DNA of 7,021 nt, from NCBI GenBank assembly GCA_030637775.1, contig DAOWFY010000117.1, forward strand, positions 1 through 7,021, written 5' to 3'. This DNA is from DAOVGU01 sp030637775 [NCBI: bacterium]. Its GTDB lineage: Bacteria > Ratteibacteria > UBA8468. The notes under the pieces are model-generated. The model made no database searches, was not told the DNA's origin, and worked only from the letters and a program-made list of their open reading frames with translations. Position numbers and translations under genes: made by a program. Each line of letters starts with the position of its first letter. Position 1 is the first letter of the stretch. Of the stretch, positions 1 through 5,740 are shown in pieces.

Positions 1-19
1 ACAAACCTCAGTCATCGCT

Positions 20-1033
20 TTAAAACTGTTCCAAAAACCTTAGATCATTCTCCCAGAAAAGCCTGATATCAGAGATTTTATATTTTAACATTGCGATCCG
101 CTCTATTCCCATCCCAAAAGCAAAACCGGTAAATTTTTCCGGATCGTACTTCACCTTTCTCAATACTATCGGATTAACCATTCCCGCACCTAAAATCTCA
201 ATCCAGCCGCTTCGGCCACAACTGCTGCAGCCAACTCCTTTACAGAAAATGCAGGAGATACTCACTTCAGCACTTGGTTCTGTAAAGGGAAAGTAGGAAG
301 GAAGAAAACGAATTCTAATATCGGGGCTAAAAATTTTCTGCAGGAAATAGGTTAAAACTCCCTTCAGATGAGAAAAACTGATCCCCTCTCCCACCATTAG
401 ACCTTCTATTTGATGGAAGACCGGAAAGTGGGAGGCATCTATCGCGTCCCGACGATAACATCTGCCAACGGTAATGATACGCAAAGGTGGTTTTCTCCTC
501 TCCATAACTCGAATCTGAACCGGAGAGGTATGGCTCCTTAAAAGGGTATCCGGGGCCAAATAGAAACTATCAAAGGCATCTCTGGCCGGATGCTCGGGGG
601 GGAAGTTCAGGGCTTCAAAATTATAGTATTCAGTCTCAATCTCCGGCCCGGCTACCATCTCAAAACCAAGTTCTTGAAAGATCTCTCTGATCTCATTGGT
701 GATGAGAGTAATTGGGTGGAGATGGCCTGATTCTGGTTTTATCCCCGGTAAGGTAATATCAAACTTTTCAACCTCTCTCTTCTTCCCCAACTGAGAGAGC
801 CGCACCTTTAAGCTTTCCTCCAGTTGCCTCTTTAAATCATTTGCCCGCTTTCCTGAGATCTTCCTTTCCTCTAAAGGAAGATCCTTAACTCTCCTTAAGA
901 TGCTGGTGAGGGCTCCCTTTCTCCCTAAATAGGTGATCCTAAAATTTTCTAACTCTTCCTTTCCCTTTGCCTTCTTTAAGGAAAGGAATGTTTCCTTGGC
1001 CAACTTTTTTAACTGAGTCTCTAAGTAGTCCAT
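20..1033 (-). CDS. pheS: Phenylalanine--tRNA ligase alpha subunit
   Basis: Catalytic alpha chain of the cytoplasmic (alpha-beta)2 enzyme that charges tRNA-Phe with phenylalanine using ATP. At 337 residues it is a normal full-length PheS. Residues 1-90 form the charged helical N-terminal arm that binds tRNA. The class II core follows: the HPARD segment (148-152) and LLRSHTSPVQ (164-173), motif 2 around GRCYRRDAIDASHFPVFHQ (190-208), a cysteine cluster CIFCKGVGCSSC (261-272) running into SGWIEILGAGMV, and motif 3 FAFGMGIERIAMLKY (304-318). The ATG at 1033 fits the family's length, but only a weak GAAG lies upstream, because the leader is a repeat (1034-1078). The gene is 39 nt behind nadD, whereas pheS often follows rplT. 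The stop is TAA at 20-22. A GAGG at 6-9, read on the minus strand, may be the ribosome binding site of pheT just outside the window. Identity is certain. Confidence 0.97.
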   Translation of the reverse strand: MDYLETQLKKLAKETFLSLKKAKGKEELENFRITYLGRKGALTSILRRVKDLPLEERKISGKRANDLKRQLEESLKVRLSQLGKKREVEKFDITLPGIKPESGHLHPITLITNEIREIFQELGFEMVAGPEIETEYYNFEALNFPPEHPARDAFDSFYLAPDTLLRSHTSPVQIRVMERRKPPLRIITVGRCYRRDAIDASHFPVFHQIEGLMVGEGISFSHLKGVLTYFLQKIFSPDIRIRFLPSYFPFTEPSAEVSISCIFCKGVGCSSCGRSGWIEILGAGMVNPIVLRKVKYDPEKFTGFAFGMGIERIAMLKYKISDIRLFWENDLRFLEQF

Positions 1034-1078
1034 TGAGATTCTTCAGCTAACGCTTCAGAATGACCATTCTGGTCATTC
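1034..1078 (-). repeat. Repeat unit with hairpin filling the nadD-pheS junction
   Basis: Read on the minus strand, this 45-nt stretch opens with a perfect hairpin, GAATGACCA-GAA-TGGTCATTC (1058-1078, 9-bp stem, 3-nt loop). It continues as GTCATTCTGAAG, CGTTAGC, GAAGAATCTCA and ends directly at the pheS ATG. The core GTCATTCTGAA recurs at 2929-2939 in the opposite orientation. From memory it resembles short dispersed repeats of the type GTCATTCTGAGCG...GAAGAATC in many bacterial genomes; I could not check this. It contains the nadD stop (1073-1075) and all of the pheS leader. There is no U-tract, so it is not a standard terminator. Confidence 0.6.
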
Positions 1079-1687
1079 ATAGAGGTGACGTTGAAAAATG
1101 TAATCCATTACATTTTTTGGTAAAAGATATCGAACAGATCCTCCATCTTTTATTCTGTTTCTGACTTCTGTGGAGGAGATGCCAATCGGTCCTAAATTGA
1201 GAAATTTTACGGGAAGGGAAGAAACTTTGTTCGAAGTATAATTAGTGTGTGGCGGAATTTGATAGCCTGGTCTTTTTACCACAATAAACCTGATTAATCT
1301 TGCCAATTTTTCAATATCTTTCCAGGCACCTATTTCCAAATAGGAATCCAGACCGAGAATAAGGTAGAAATCCTTCTCCTTTGAATATAACTTTTTTAGT
1401 GCTCTCACCGTATCTATGGTGTAAGATATACCTTTTCGTCTCAGCTCTATCTGAGAGGTAATAAAATAAGGGTTAGTAGAGATGGCTAATTTTACCATCC
1501 GATAGCGGTGAATGGCTCCAATCTCAGGTGTTCCTTTATGGGGGGGATAGCGCGAGGGAATAAAGACTATTCTTTTCAGATTCAGAGCTTCTCTCGCCTT
1601 CTCGGCAATGATCAGGTGTCCCAAATGAATCGGATTGAATGTCCCTCCAAAAACCCCAATACCACCTTTACTTTCTAATCTGGCCAT
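1073..1687 (-). CDS. nadD: Nicotinate-nucleotide adenylyltransferase
   Basis: Transfers AMP from ATP to nicotinic acid mononucleotide, giving deamido-NAD in the cytoplasmic NAD biosynthesis pathway. From the ATG at 1687 the protein has 204 residues, typical for the family. The nucleotidylyltransferase signature GVFGGTFNPIHLGHL is at residues 11-25, with the HxGH motif at 21-24. The substrate-loop segment FIPSRYPPHK follows (42-51), then LGLDSYLEIGAW (111-122) and the C-terminal ISSTEVRNRIKDGGSVRYLL (170-189), whose ISSTxxR motif binds ATP. The frame is open further upstream to 1747, but those residues lie inside proA and are foreign to the family. ATGs at 1693 and 1687 are both possible, neither with a strong ribosome binding site. 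The 20-bp overlap with proA suggests translational coupling. A proB-proA-nadD order is common in bacteria. Confidence 0.95.
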   Translation of the reverse strand: MARLESKGGIGVFGGTFNPIHLGHLIIAEKAREALNLKRIVFIPSRYPPHKGTPEIGAIHRYRMVKLAISTNPYFITSQIELRRKGISYTIDTVRALKKLYSKEKDFYLILGLDSYLEIGAWKDIEKLARLIRFIVVKRPGYQIPPHTNYTSNKVSSLPVKFLNLGPIGISSTEVRNRIKDGGSVRYLLPKNVMDYIFQRHLYE

Positions 1688-2933
1688 TTCCATAGATAAT
1701 ATATTTATAGGAAGTGAGGGATTCCAGGCCCATCGGACCCCGGGCATGAATCTTATCGGTGCTAATCCCTATCTCTGCGCCCAACCCAAACTCATTTCCG
1801 TCGGTAAATCTGGTAGAGCTATTCAGATAGACGGCCGCCGAATCTACCCTTTTTAAAAACTCCTCCCCTCTCTTTTTGTCCTTAGTAATGATGCTATCTG
1901 AATGGTGGGTCCCATAAAGGTTAATATGCTCTATTGCCTCCTTCAAGGAATCCACCACTTTAACGGACAGAATCTTATCCAGGTATTCTGTGCTCCAATC
2001 TTCCATTTTTGCCTTTTTGATTCCGGGATAAATCTTTAGAGTTTTTTGGCAGCCACGGATTTCGCAGCGAGCACTTTTTAATTTGTTAATTATCTCCGGA
2101 AGAAAGGAGGGAGCAACTTTTCTATGAACGAGTAAGGTCTCGGTGCTATTGCAGGTTCCGGGTCTTTGTATCTTGCTATTGTAGGTAATGGAGACAGCTT
2201 TCTCCAAGCTCGCTTTTTTATCCACATAAGTATGGCATACCCCCTTATAATGTTTAATCACGGGAATCCTGGAATTGCTACTGACCATTTTGATCAGGGA
2301 CTCCCCTCCCCGGGGAATAATAAGGTCGATACAATTGCTTAAGGAGAGGATATATTTAACTGCTCTTCTCTCGGTGCTCTTAACAATCTGGATGCCATAT
2401 TCGGGAAGACCACACCTCTTGATTGCCCTTTGTAAAATATGGGTTAAAATGAGATTGGAAAAGTGAGCCTCTCTTCCTCCTTTTAAGAGCACGCTATTGC
2501 CCGACTTCAAACAGAGAGTGGCTGCCTGGACGGTAACATCTGGCCGAGATTCGTAGACAATAGCAATCACTCCGATGGGAACGCTGACCCTTTTAATCAG
2601 AAGACCATTTGGTCTTTTTATTTCCCAGAGTGGCTTACCCAATGGATCCGGTAATCTTTTAACCTCCCTGACCATCTCTGCCATCTTTTGTAAGTCCCTA
2701 TTATCTAACCTGAGTCGGTCCAAGAAAGCGGAGGAAAGCCCTTTATTCTGAGCAATCTTGAGATCCTTTCTATTTTCTCCTATGATTAAGGCCCTTTTTT
2801 TCTTTAACTCTTGGGCAATTAAGGCAAGTGCTTTATTCCGGAGAGTTAGAGAGGTCTCCAACATAAGATGGGAGGCTTCCTTGGCTTGCTTTCCCATCAA
2901 TAAAATTTCCTGTTTTAAATTCCGCAAAGTCAT
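1668..2933 (-). CDS. proA: Glutamate-5-semialdehyde dehydrogenase (gamma-glutamyl phosphate reductase)
   Basis: Second proline biosynthesis enzyme: reduces gamma-glutamyl phosphate to glutamate-5-semialdehyde with NADPH, in the cytoplasm and likely in contact with ProB. It has the aldehyde-dehydrogenase fold. VYESRPDVTVQAA (residues 126-138) belongs to the cofactor-binding region, RPGTCNSTETLLVH (257-270) carries the catalytic Cys261, and the family signature RFTDGNEFGLGAEIGIST (375-392) plus HARGPMGLE (396-404) close the protein. I chose the ATG at 2933, giving 421 residues, because AAGGG lies 6 nt upstream and the length fits the family. The alternative ATG at 2954 overlaps the proB stop as ATGA and would add MTNEGFR, residues encoded by a repeat unit, but it has no nearby ribosome binding site. 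The 3' end overlaps nadD by 20 bp. All key residues are present. Confidence 0.96.
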   Translation of the reverse strand: MTLRNLKQEILLMGKQAKEASHLMLETSLTLRNKALALIAQELKKKRALIIGENRKDLKIAQNKGLSSAFLDRLRLDNRDLQKMAEMVREVKRLPDPLGKPLWEIKRPNGLLIKRVSVPIGVIAIVYESRPDVTVQAATLCLKSGNSVLLKGGREAHFSNLILTHILQRAIKRCGLPEYGIQIVKSTERRAVKYILSLSNCIDLIIPRGGESLIKMVSSNSRIPVIKHYKGVCHTYVDKKASLEKAVSITYNSKIQRPGTCNSTETLLVHRKVAPSFLPEIINKLKSARCEIRGCQKTLKIYPGIKKAKMEDWSTEYLDKILSVKVVDSLKEAIEHINLYGTHHSDSIITKDKKRGEEFLKRVDSAAVYLNSSTRFTDGNEFGLGAEIGISTDKIHARGPMGLESLTSYKYIIYGNGQIRK

Positions 2934-2958
2934 TCTGAACCCTTCGTTTGTCATTCTG
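2929..2958 (+). repeat. Repeat unit at the proB-proA junction
   Basis: Two direct copies of GTCATTCTG (2929-2937 and 2950-2958) flank AACCCTTCGTTT. The first copy extends to GTCATTCTGAA, the same 11-mer found at 1054-1064 on the other strand. The unit covers the end of proB (stop 2951-2953), the ATG at 2954 and the likely real proA start at 2933. It also supplies the AAGGG read as the proA ribosome binding site. It therefore seems related to the nadD-pheS junction repeat, but without the 9-bp hairpin. Confidence 0.5.
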
Positions 2959-3736
2959 GCAAAAATAGCGTTCCTATCTTTTTACCGGCAAAGATTTTTT
3001 TGATGACTTCTGCCTTTCTTCCATTAGCAATGAGCATCATTTTTCCTTCTTTAGTAACGGTCTTGGCGGCCTCGATCTTGGTAATCATTCCTCCGATACT
3101 TTTGGAAGAACCTGTTCTTTTTGCAAGTTCTTCAATCTCGGGAGAAATTTCTCTTACCCGGAAGAGCAATTTACCTTCTCCGGGATAATTTGTATAGAGT
3201 CCATCAACATCGGAGAGGATGATCAGCAGATCGGCTTCCACTAAATTAGTGACCAAAGCGGAAAGGGTGTCATTATCCCCGAACTTAATTTCATCGACCG
3301 CCACCGAGTCGTTCTCATTAATAATGGGAATAACGTTGGAGGAGAACAGAGAAGAAAATGTATTACGCACATTTAGATAACGTTCCCTCTCAGTAAGAAT
3401 ATCCTTGGTGAGAAGAATCTGACCCACAATAAGTCCTCTTTCTTTAAATAGTCTTTCATAGATACGCATCAGCTGGCTCTGTCCGACAGAGGCGGCCGCC
3501 TGCAGTTTGGCAAGATTCTTTGGCCTTATTCTCAAACCTAAACTCCTCATCCCGGCAACGATTGCCCCCGAGGTAACAATGGCAAGTTGAATCCCCTTCT
3601 TGCGCAACCAGACAAACTGCTCGACCAACTCCTCCATTCTGGAGGTATCGAGCCGATTATCCTCGGTGGTTAAAACCGGGGTACCTAACTTTACAACCAC
3701 CCGATTTATAGAATCTAATAATTGATTACGTTTCAT
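2951..3736 (-). CDS. proB: Glutamate 5-kinase, short form without PUA domain
   Basis: First committed proline step: phosphorylates L-glutamate to gamma-glutamyl phosphate with ATP, in the cytoplasm; its unstable product passes to ProA encoded next door. The amino-acid-kinase fold is complete: [10 protein letters not shown] (residues 13-22), [10 protein letters not shown] (54-63), [20 protein letters not shown] (139-158) carrying substrate-binding Asn and Asp residues, [10 protein letters not shown] (173-182) and [12 protein letters not shown] (215-226). It stops at 261 residues, just after GTLFLPE, where the about 100-residue PUA domain of E. coli-type ProB would begin. The natural family end and the proA start right behind argue for a true short form rather than a truncation. 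Feedback inhibition by proline resides in the kinase domain in this family. The ATG at 3736 overlaps coaC by 11 bp, with only a weak A-rich leader. Confidence 0.95.
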   Translation of the reverse strand: MKRNQLLDSINRVVVKLGTPVLTTEDNRLDTSRMEELVEQFVWLRKKGIQLAIVTSGAIVAGMRSLGLRIRPKNLAKLQAAASVGQSQLMRIYERLFKERGLIVGQILLTKDILTERERYLNVRNTFSSLFSSNVIPIINENDSVAVDEIKFGDNDTLSALVTNLVEADLLIILSDVDGLYTNYPGEGKLLFRVREISPEIEELAKRTGSSKSIGGMITKIEAAKTVTKEGKMMLIANGRKAEVIKKIFAGKKIGTLFLPE

Positions 3737-4271
3737 TCAATCTTTTCTTTACTTCTTTAATGATTGTTTCCACCGGTGCAAGATGACCAATACCGACTTG
3801 CCCATTCGCTAAGATTCCTCTTGTTGGCTCAATAAAATGATAACCAATCTTTTTTAATCTTTTGATATTCTCCTGTAAGATATGGTTTTTCCACATATTT
3901 TTATTCATCGCGGGTGCAAAGAGTACCGGGGAGGTGCTCGCCATTATCACGGTGGAAAGAAGGTCATCGGCAATACCGGAGGCCGCCTTGCCAATAATAT
4001 TTGCCGTTGCCGGAACAACAAGAAGAAGATCGGCCCATTTAGCCAAAGAGATATGAGCTATCTCCCATTCCTTTGGCAGAGTGAACATCTCCGAGTAAAC
4101 TGGATTTCCGGAAAGTGTCTGCAGGGTAAGAGGGGTAATAAAACGGGTGCTGTTGTTGGTCATCACCACCTTAATCTCATTCTTCCTCTTTAATCCTTCA
4201 ATGAGTTCTGCTGCTTTGTAGGCAGCAATTCCTCCACAGACCCCCAAAAGAATTTTTCCCTTTCTCATCAT
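3726..4271 (-). CDS. coaC: Flavoprotein decarboxylase of the CoaC family (stand-alone)
   Basis: Probable FMN enzyme that decarboxylates 4'-phosphopantothenoylcysteine to 4'-phosphopantetheine in coenzyme A synthesis. It has 181 residues and only the CoaC half of the usual CoaBC (Dfp) fusion; no CoaB synthetase domain follows, as proB starts within its last codons. Visible are GVCGGIAAYKA (10-20), IAHISLAKWAD (71-81) with the likely catalytic His73, VPATANIIGKAASGIADDLL (86-105) and PAMNKNMW (120-127), the CoaC signature with Asn123. The substrate clamp reads GILANGQVGIGHLAP (152-166), with Asn156 where E. coli Dfp has Cys158 in its ACG motif. The missing cysteine leaves open a variant mechanism or a peptidyl-cysteine (LanD-like) decarboxylase, but no lantibiotic genes are nearby. 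The start overlaps the lipM stop as ATGATGA, behind a good AAGGGAG ribosome binding site. Confidence 0.88.
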   Translation of the reverse strand: MMRKGKILLGVCGGIAAYKAAELIEGLKRKNEIKVVMTNNSTRFITPLTLQTLSGNPVYSEMFTLPKEWEIAHISLAKWADLLLVVPATANIIGKAASGIADDLLSTVIMASTSPVLFAPAMNKNMWKNHILQENIKRLKKIGYHFIEPTRGILANGQVGIGHLAPVETIIKEVKKRLNET

Positions 4272-5098
4272 CGCTCTCCCTTTATTTCTTTAAACATCCA
4301 TTCCGGTGAAGAATATTTTTCCTTAAATAGCCTTTTTGCCAGATTTAATTCCTCCGATGATAGAGAATCCTCTCTAAAACTCACAGAAAAATTATCGGCA
4401 AAACCAAAAAGTATCTTTCTTTTTATTTCTTTTAAAGAAATTCTTTTGCCTGAAATTTCTGAAATTGAAGTTGCCATATCTCTAAAACCATCACTTTGGG
4501 GAAAAAGTTCATTTATCAGATCAAAATCATAAGAGAGAGGTAAAGAGCCCTGCTGGAGAAAGGCCTCCTTTGTTCGGCGCTGAGCATTGCCCACAATCTT
4601 TTTTCCATCCCGTCCACCGGACGAGAACTCTCCATCTACAATAAGGTCATGTTTTGAACTTGCCATAAAGCAGGGAATTCTCTCTTTTAAGGAGGAAGTA
4701 CTTTTTCCTCCCCTGAATTTTGCCTGAATCCCCAATTGGGACAATCCTTTAATAATTCCATTACAGACCTGCTTATAGGAAGCAAGAATGCTATCAAAAT
4801 CTTCACCGGCATCTATCCTGGAGATGAAGGAGTATGTCAGCTCATCATTATGGAATATCGCTCCTCCTCCCGTATAACGCCTGACAAGATCTATCTTTAA
4901 TCTCCTGCATTCCTTCAAATTTAACCCTTCATTTATGTTCTGCGCATAACCAATTGAGATGGCAGCGGGTTCCCACTGGTAGAAATGTAGAGTTGGTAAA
5001 ATTTTTCTTTCTCTGGCAAAGGTAAATATTGCTTCATCAACCGCCATATTCCAGAAAGCATTACTTGCCCCTGTGTCCAAAAAACGCCATATATTCAT
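4268..5098 (-). CDS. lipM: Lipoate/octanoate transferase, LipM-like
   Basis: Member of the biotin/lipoyl protein ligase family, probably transferring octanoyl from acyl-carrier protein to a lipoyl-domain lysine (GcvH or 2-oxoacid dehydrogenase E2), which LipA would then convert to lipoate. From ATG 5098 it has 276 residues, close to Bacillus LipM. It begins WRFLDTG (4-10) and NMAVDEA (17-23), then RRYTGGGAIFHNDELTYSF (73-91), the LipM-type PCF with candidate nucleophile Cys143, KIVGNAQ with Lys167 (167-173), and LQQGSLPL (181-188). Cys143 argues for LipM rather than the ATP-using ligase LplA, which lacks it. The frame is open up to a TTG at 5176, but those 26 residues come from a palindromic spacer and are rejected. 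AAGG directly touches the ATG, a poor spacing. It is the first protein gene after tRNA-Arg. An LplA-like or LipL-like role is not excluded. Confidence 0.85.
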   Translation of the reverse strand: MNIWRFLDTGASNAFWNMAVDEAIFTFARERKILPTLHFYQWEPAAISIGYAQNINEGLNLKECRRLKIDLVRRYTGGGAIFHNDELTYSFISRIDAGEDFDSILASYKQVCNGIIKGLSQLGIQAKFRGGKSTSSLKERIPCFMASSKHDLIVDGEFSSGGRDGKKIVGNAQRRTKEAFLQQGSLPLSYDFDLINELFPQSDGFRDMATSISEISGKRISLKEIKRKILFGFADNFSVSFREDSLSSEELNLAKRLFKEKYSSPEWMFKEIKGER

Positions 5099-5122
5099 CC
5101 TTATTGGCTTTGTCTTTAATGT

Positions 5123-5142
5123 TCTCCCCACTTGTGGGGAGA
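5123..5142 (-). repeat. Perfect palindromic hairpin between tRNA-Arg and lipM
   Basis: TCTCCCCAC-TT-GTGGGGAGA forms a 9-bp perfect stem around two bases, or a shorter stem with a CAAG tetraloop in minus-strand RNA. It lies 24 bp upstream of the lipM start, in the untranslated leader. No U-run follows in the direction of transcription, so it is not a classic terminator. It may be an RNA-processing or stability element, or part of a dispersed repeat that includes the GC-rich tail to about 5157. Confidence 0.6.
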
Positions 5143-5149
5143 CACAGAG

Positions 5150-5191
5150 GGGCGTGCCGCAAAGAAAAATCTTCAAACTCTCTGCACGCCC
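5150..5191 (-). repeat. Inverted repeat that can pair with the tRNA acceptor strand
   Basis: GGGCGTGC (5150-5157) is the exact reverse complement of GCACGCCC (5184-5191). In minus-strand RNA the spacer copy could pair 8 bp with the 3' side of the tRNA-Arg acceptor stem plus the discriminator base, across a 26-nt loop. It would compete with the native acceptor stem. Function is unknown; it may only reflect a short duplication of the acceptor sequence. Confidence 0.4.
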
Positions 5192-5259
5192 GAGAGGATT
5201 TGAACCTCCGACAAGAGGTTTAGGAAACCCCTGCTCTATCCGGGCTGAGCTACGGGCGT
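5185..5259 (-). tRNA. tRNA-Arg, anticodon CCU
   Basis: A full 75-nt cloverleaf reads AGG arginine codons. Acceptor ACGCCCG pairs with CGGGCGT (7 bp), the D arm is GCTC with a 10-nt loop and GAGC, the anticodon arm is GGGGT-TTCCTAA-ACCTC (one G-U pair), the variable loop is TTGTC and the T arm is GGAGG-TTCAAAT-CCTCT (one G-U). Arginine identity elements A20, C35, U36 and discriminator G73 are all present. CCA is not encoded (G73 is followed by CAG). The mature 3' end lies about 86 bp upstream of the lipM start, with no intrinsic terminator between, so the tRNA may head a mixed tRNA-mRNA transcript. Confidence 0.95.
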
Positions 5260-5275
5260 ATATTATAGTATAAAA

Positions 5276-5304
5276 AGTATAGCATAAGACCGCTGCATTA
5301 TCAA
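5276..5304 (-). promoter_or_regulatory. Sigma70-type promoter for tRNA-Arg and the downstream block
   Basis: On the minus strand, TTGATA (5299-5304) and TATACT (5276-5281) each match consensus at 5 of 6 positions, with the ideal 17-bp spacer. Transcription would start near 5269, about 10 nt before the mature tRNA 5' end. No other good promoter is seen before lipM, so this may be the main promoter of the whole block. Confidence 0.7.
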
Positions 5305-5423
5305 CAAAACCTTACTCCTTTGAGATAGTAATTCATCCCGGTGGACCTGCACTTGAAGCAGAAAGAGCCAAAAGATTACTCCAATGTAAAGAAGGTAAGG
5401 AGAGTGAAAAATTGAGAGTTTAA
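5283..5423 (+). pseudogene. Coding-like remnant without start codon
   Basis: A plus-strand frame between an in-frame TAG (5280-5282) and TAA (5421-5423) reads as plausible protein, including EIVIHPGGPALEAERAKRLL with codon choice like real genes here. It has no ATG, GTG or TTG start and no ribosome binding site, and its 5' part overlaps the opposite-strand tRNA promoter. I read it as the 3' end of a decayed or displaced gene. I do not recognise the family. It could also be chance. Confidence 0.3.
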
Positions 5424-5461
5424 AGTAAGTAACCCGGTCGGATTTATGGTAAACTTTTCTC

Positions 5462-5490
5462 TTGACAAATAGACAAAAGTATTTTACAAT
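5462..5490 (+). promoter_or_regulatory. Near-consensus promoter of the toxin-antitoxin module
   Basis: TTGACA (5462-5467, perfect -35) and TACAAT (5485-5490, 5 of 6 for -10) are separated by exactly 17 bp. Transcription would begin near 5497, almost at the ribosome binding site GGAGGTGG (5498-5505) of the antitoxin. In such modules the antitoxin, alone or with toxin, usually represses this promoter. I see no clear operator palindrome. Confidence 0.8.
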
Positions 5491-5512
5491 TTAATCTGGA
5501 GGTGGAAAAGAA

Positions 5513-5740
5513 ATGAAAAAGATGTCTTATGCTGTGAAGATATCCCCAAACATCAGAGAGAGAGTAAGAAATTTCTGTGACCGTCATGGAATTAAACAGG
5601 GATACTTTGTAGAGAAAGCTCTGGATGAAAAACTCGAGCGAGAGGAAACTATACAAGATGCTCTGGAACTCAAGAGGTGGAAATATCAGGAACCTCAAGC
5701 TGTAACCTTCGAGGAATATCTAAAACAGCGAAATGTATAA
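5513..5740 (+). CDS. Antitoxin, probable ribbon-helix-helix protein
   Basis: A 75-residue protein with the usual two-part antitoxin layout. The N-terminal half, YAVKISPNIRERVRNFC (6-22) followed by a second helix HGIKQGYFVEKALDEKL (25-41), fits a CopG/ParD-type ribbon-helix-helix DNA-binding dimer. The acidic C-terminal half (42-75, including QEPQAVTFEEYLKQR) would wrap and neutralise the toxin. Expression is likely strong and autoregulated: near-consensus promoter, GGAGGTGG ribosome binding site ending 7 nt before the ATG. It overlaps the toxin start by 8 bp, the standard coupling that keeps antitoxin in excess. The family assignment rests on pattern and context; the exact antitoxin family is not fixed. 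Confidence 0.82.
   Translation: MKKMSYAVKISPNIRERVRNFCDRHGIKQGYFVEKALDEKLEREETIQDALELKRWKYQEPQAVTFEEYLKQRNV

Noticed and set aside
1058-1078. 9-bp hairpin as intrinsic terminator of nadD
   Set aside because: No U-tract follows, and the stem overlaps the nadD stop codon; pheS follows at once on the same strand.
1694-1747. Upstream extension of nadD to 1747
   Set aside because: It lies within the conserved proA C-terminus in another frame, and the extra residues are unlike the family, which starts just before GVFGGTFNP.
5099-5176. 26-residue N-terminal extension of LipM from a TTG at 5176
   Set aside because: It starts with TTG without a ribosome binding site, is encoded by the palindromic leader and GC-rich spacer, and precedes the natural family start MNIWRFLDTG.
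5444-5698. Minus-strand ORF of 84 codons opposite the antitoxin
   Set aside because: It is a shadow of the antitoxin gene, rich in Phe, Leu and Ser, with no ribosome binding site or family resemblance.
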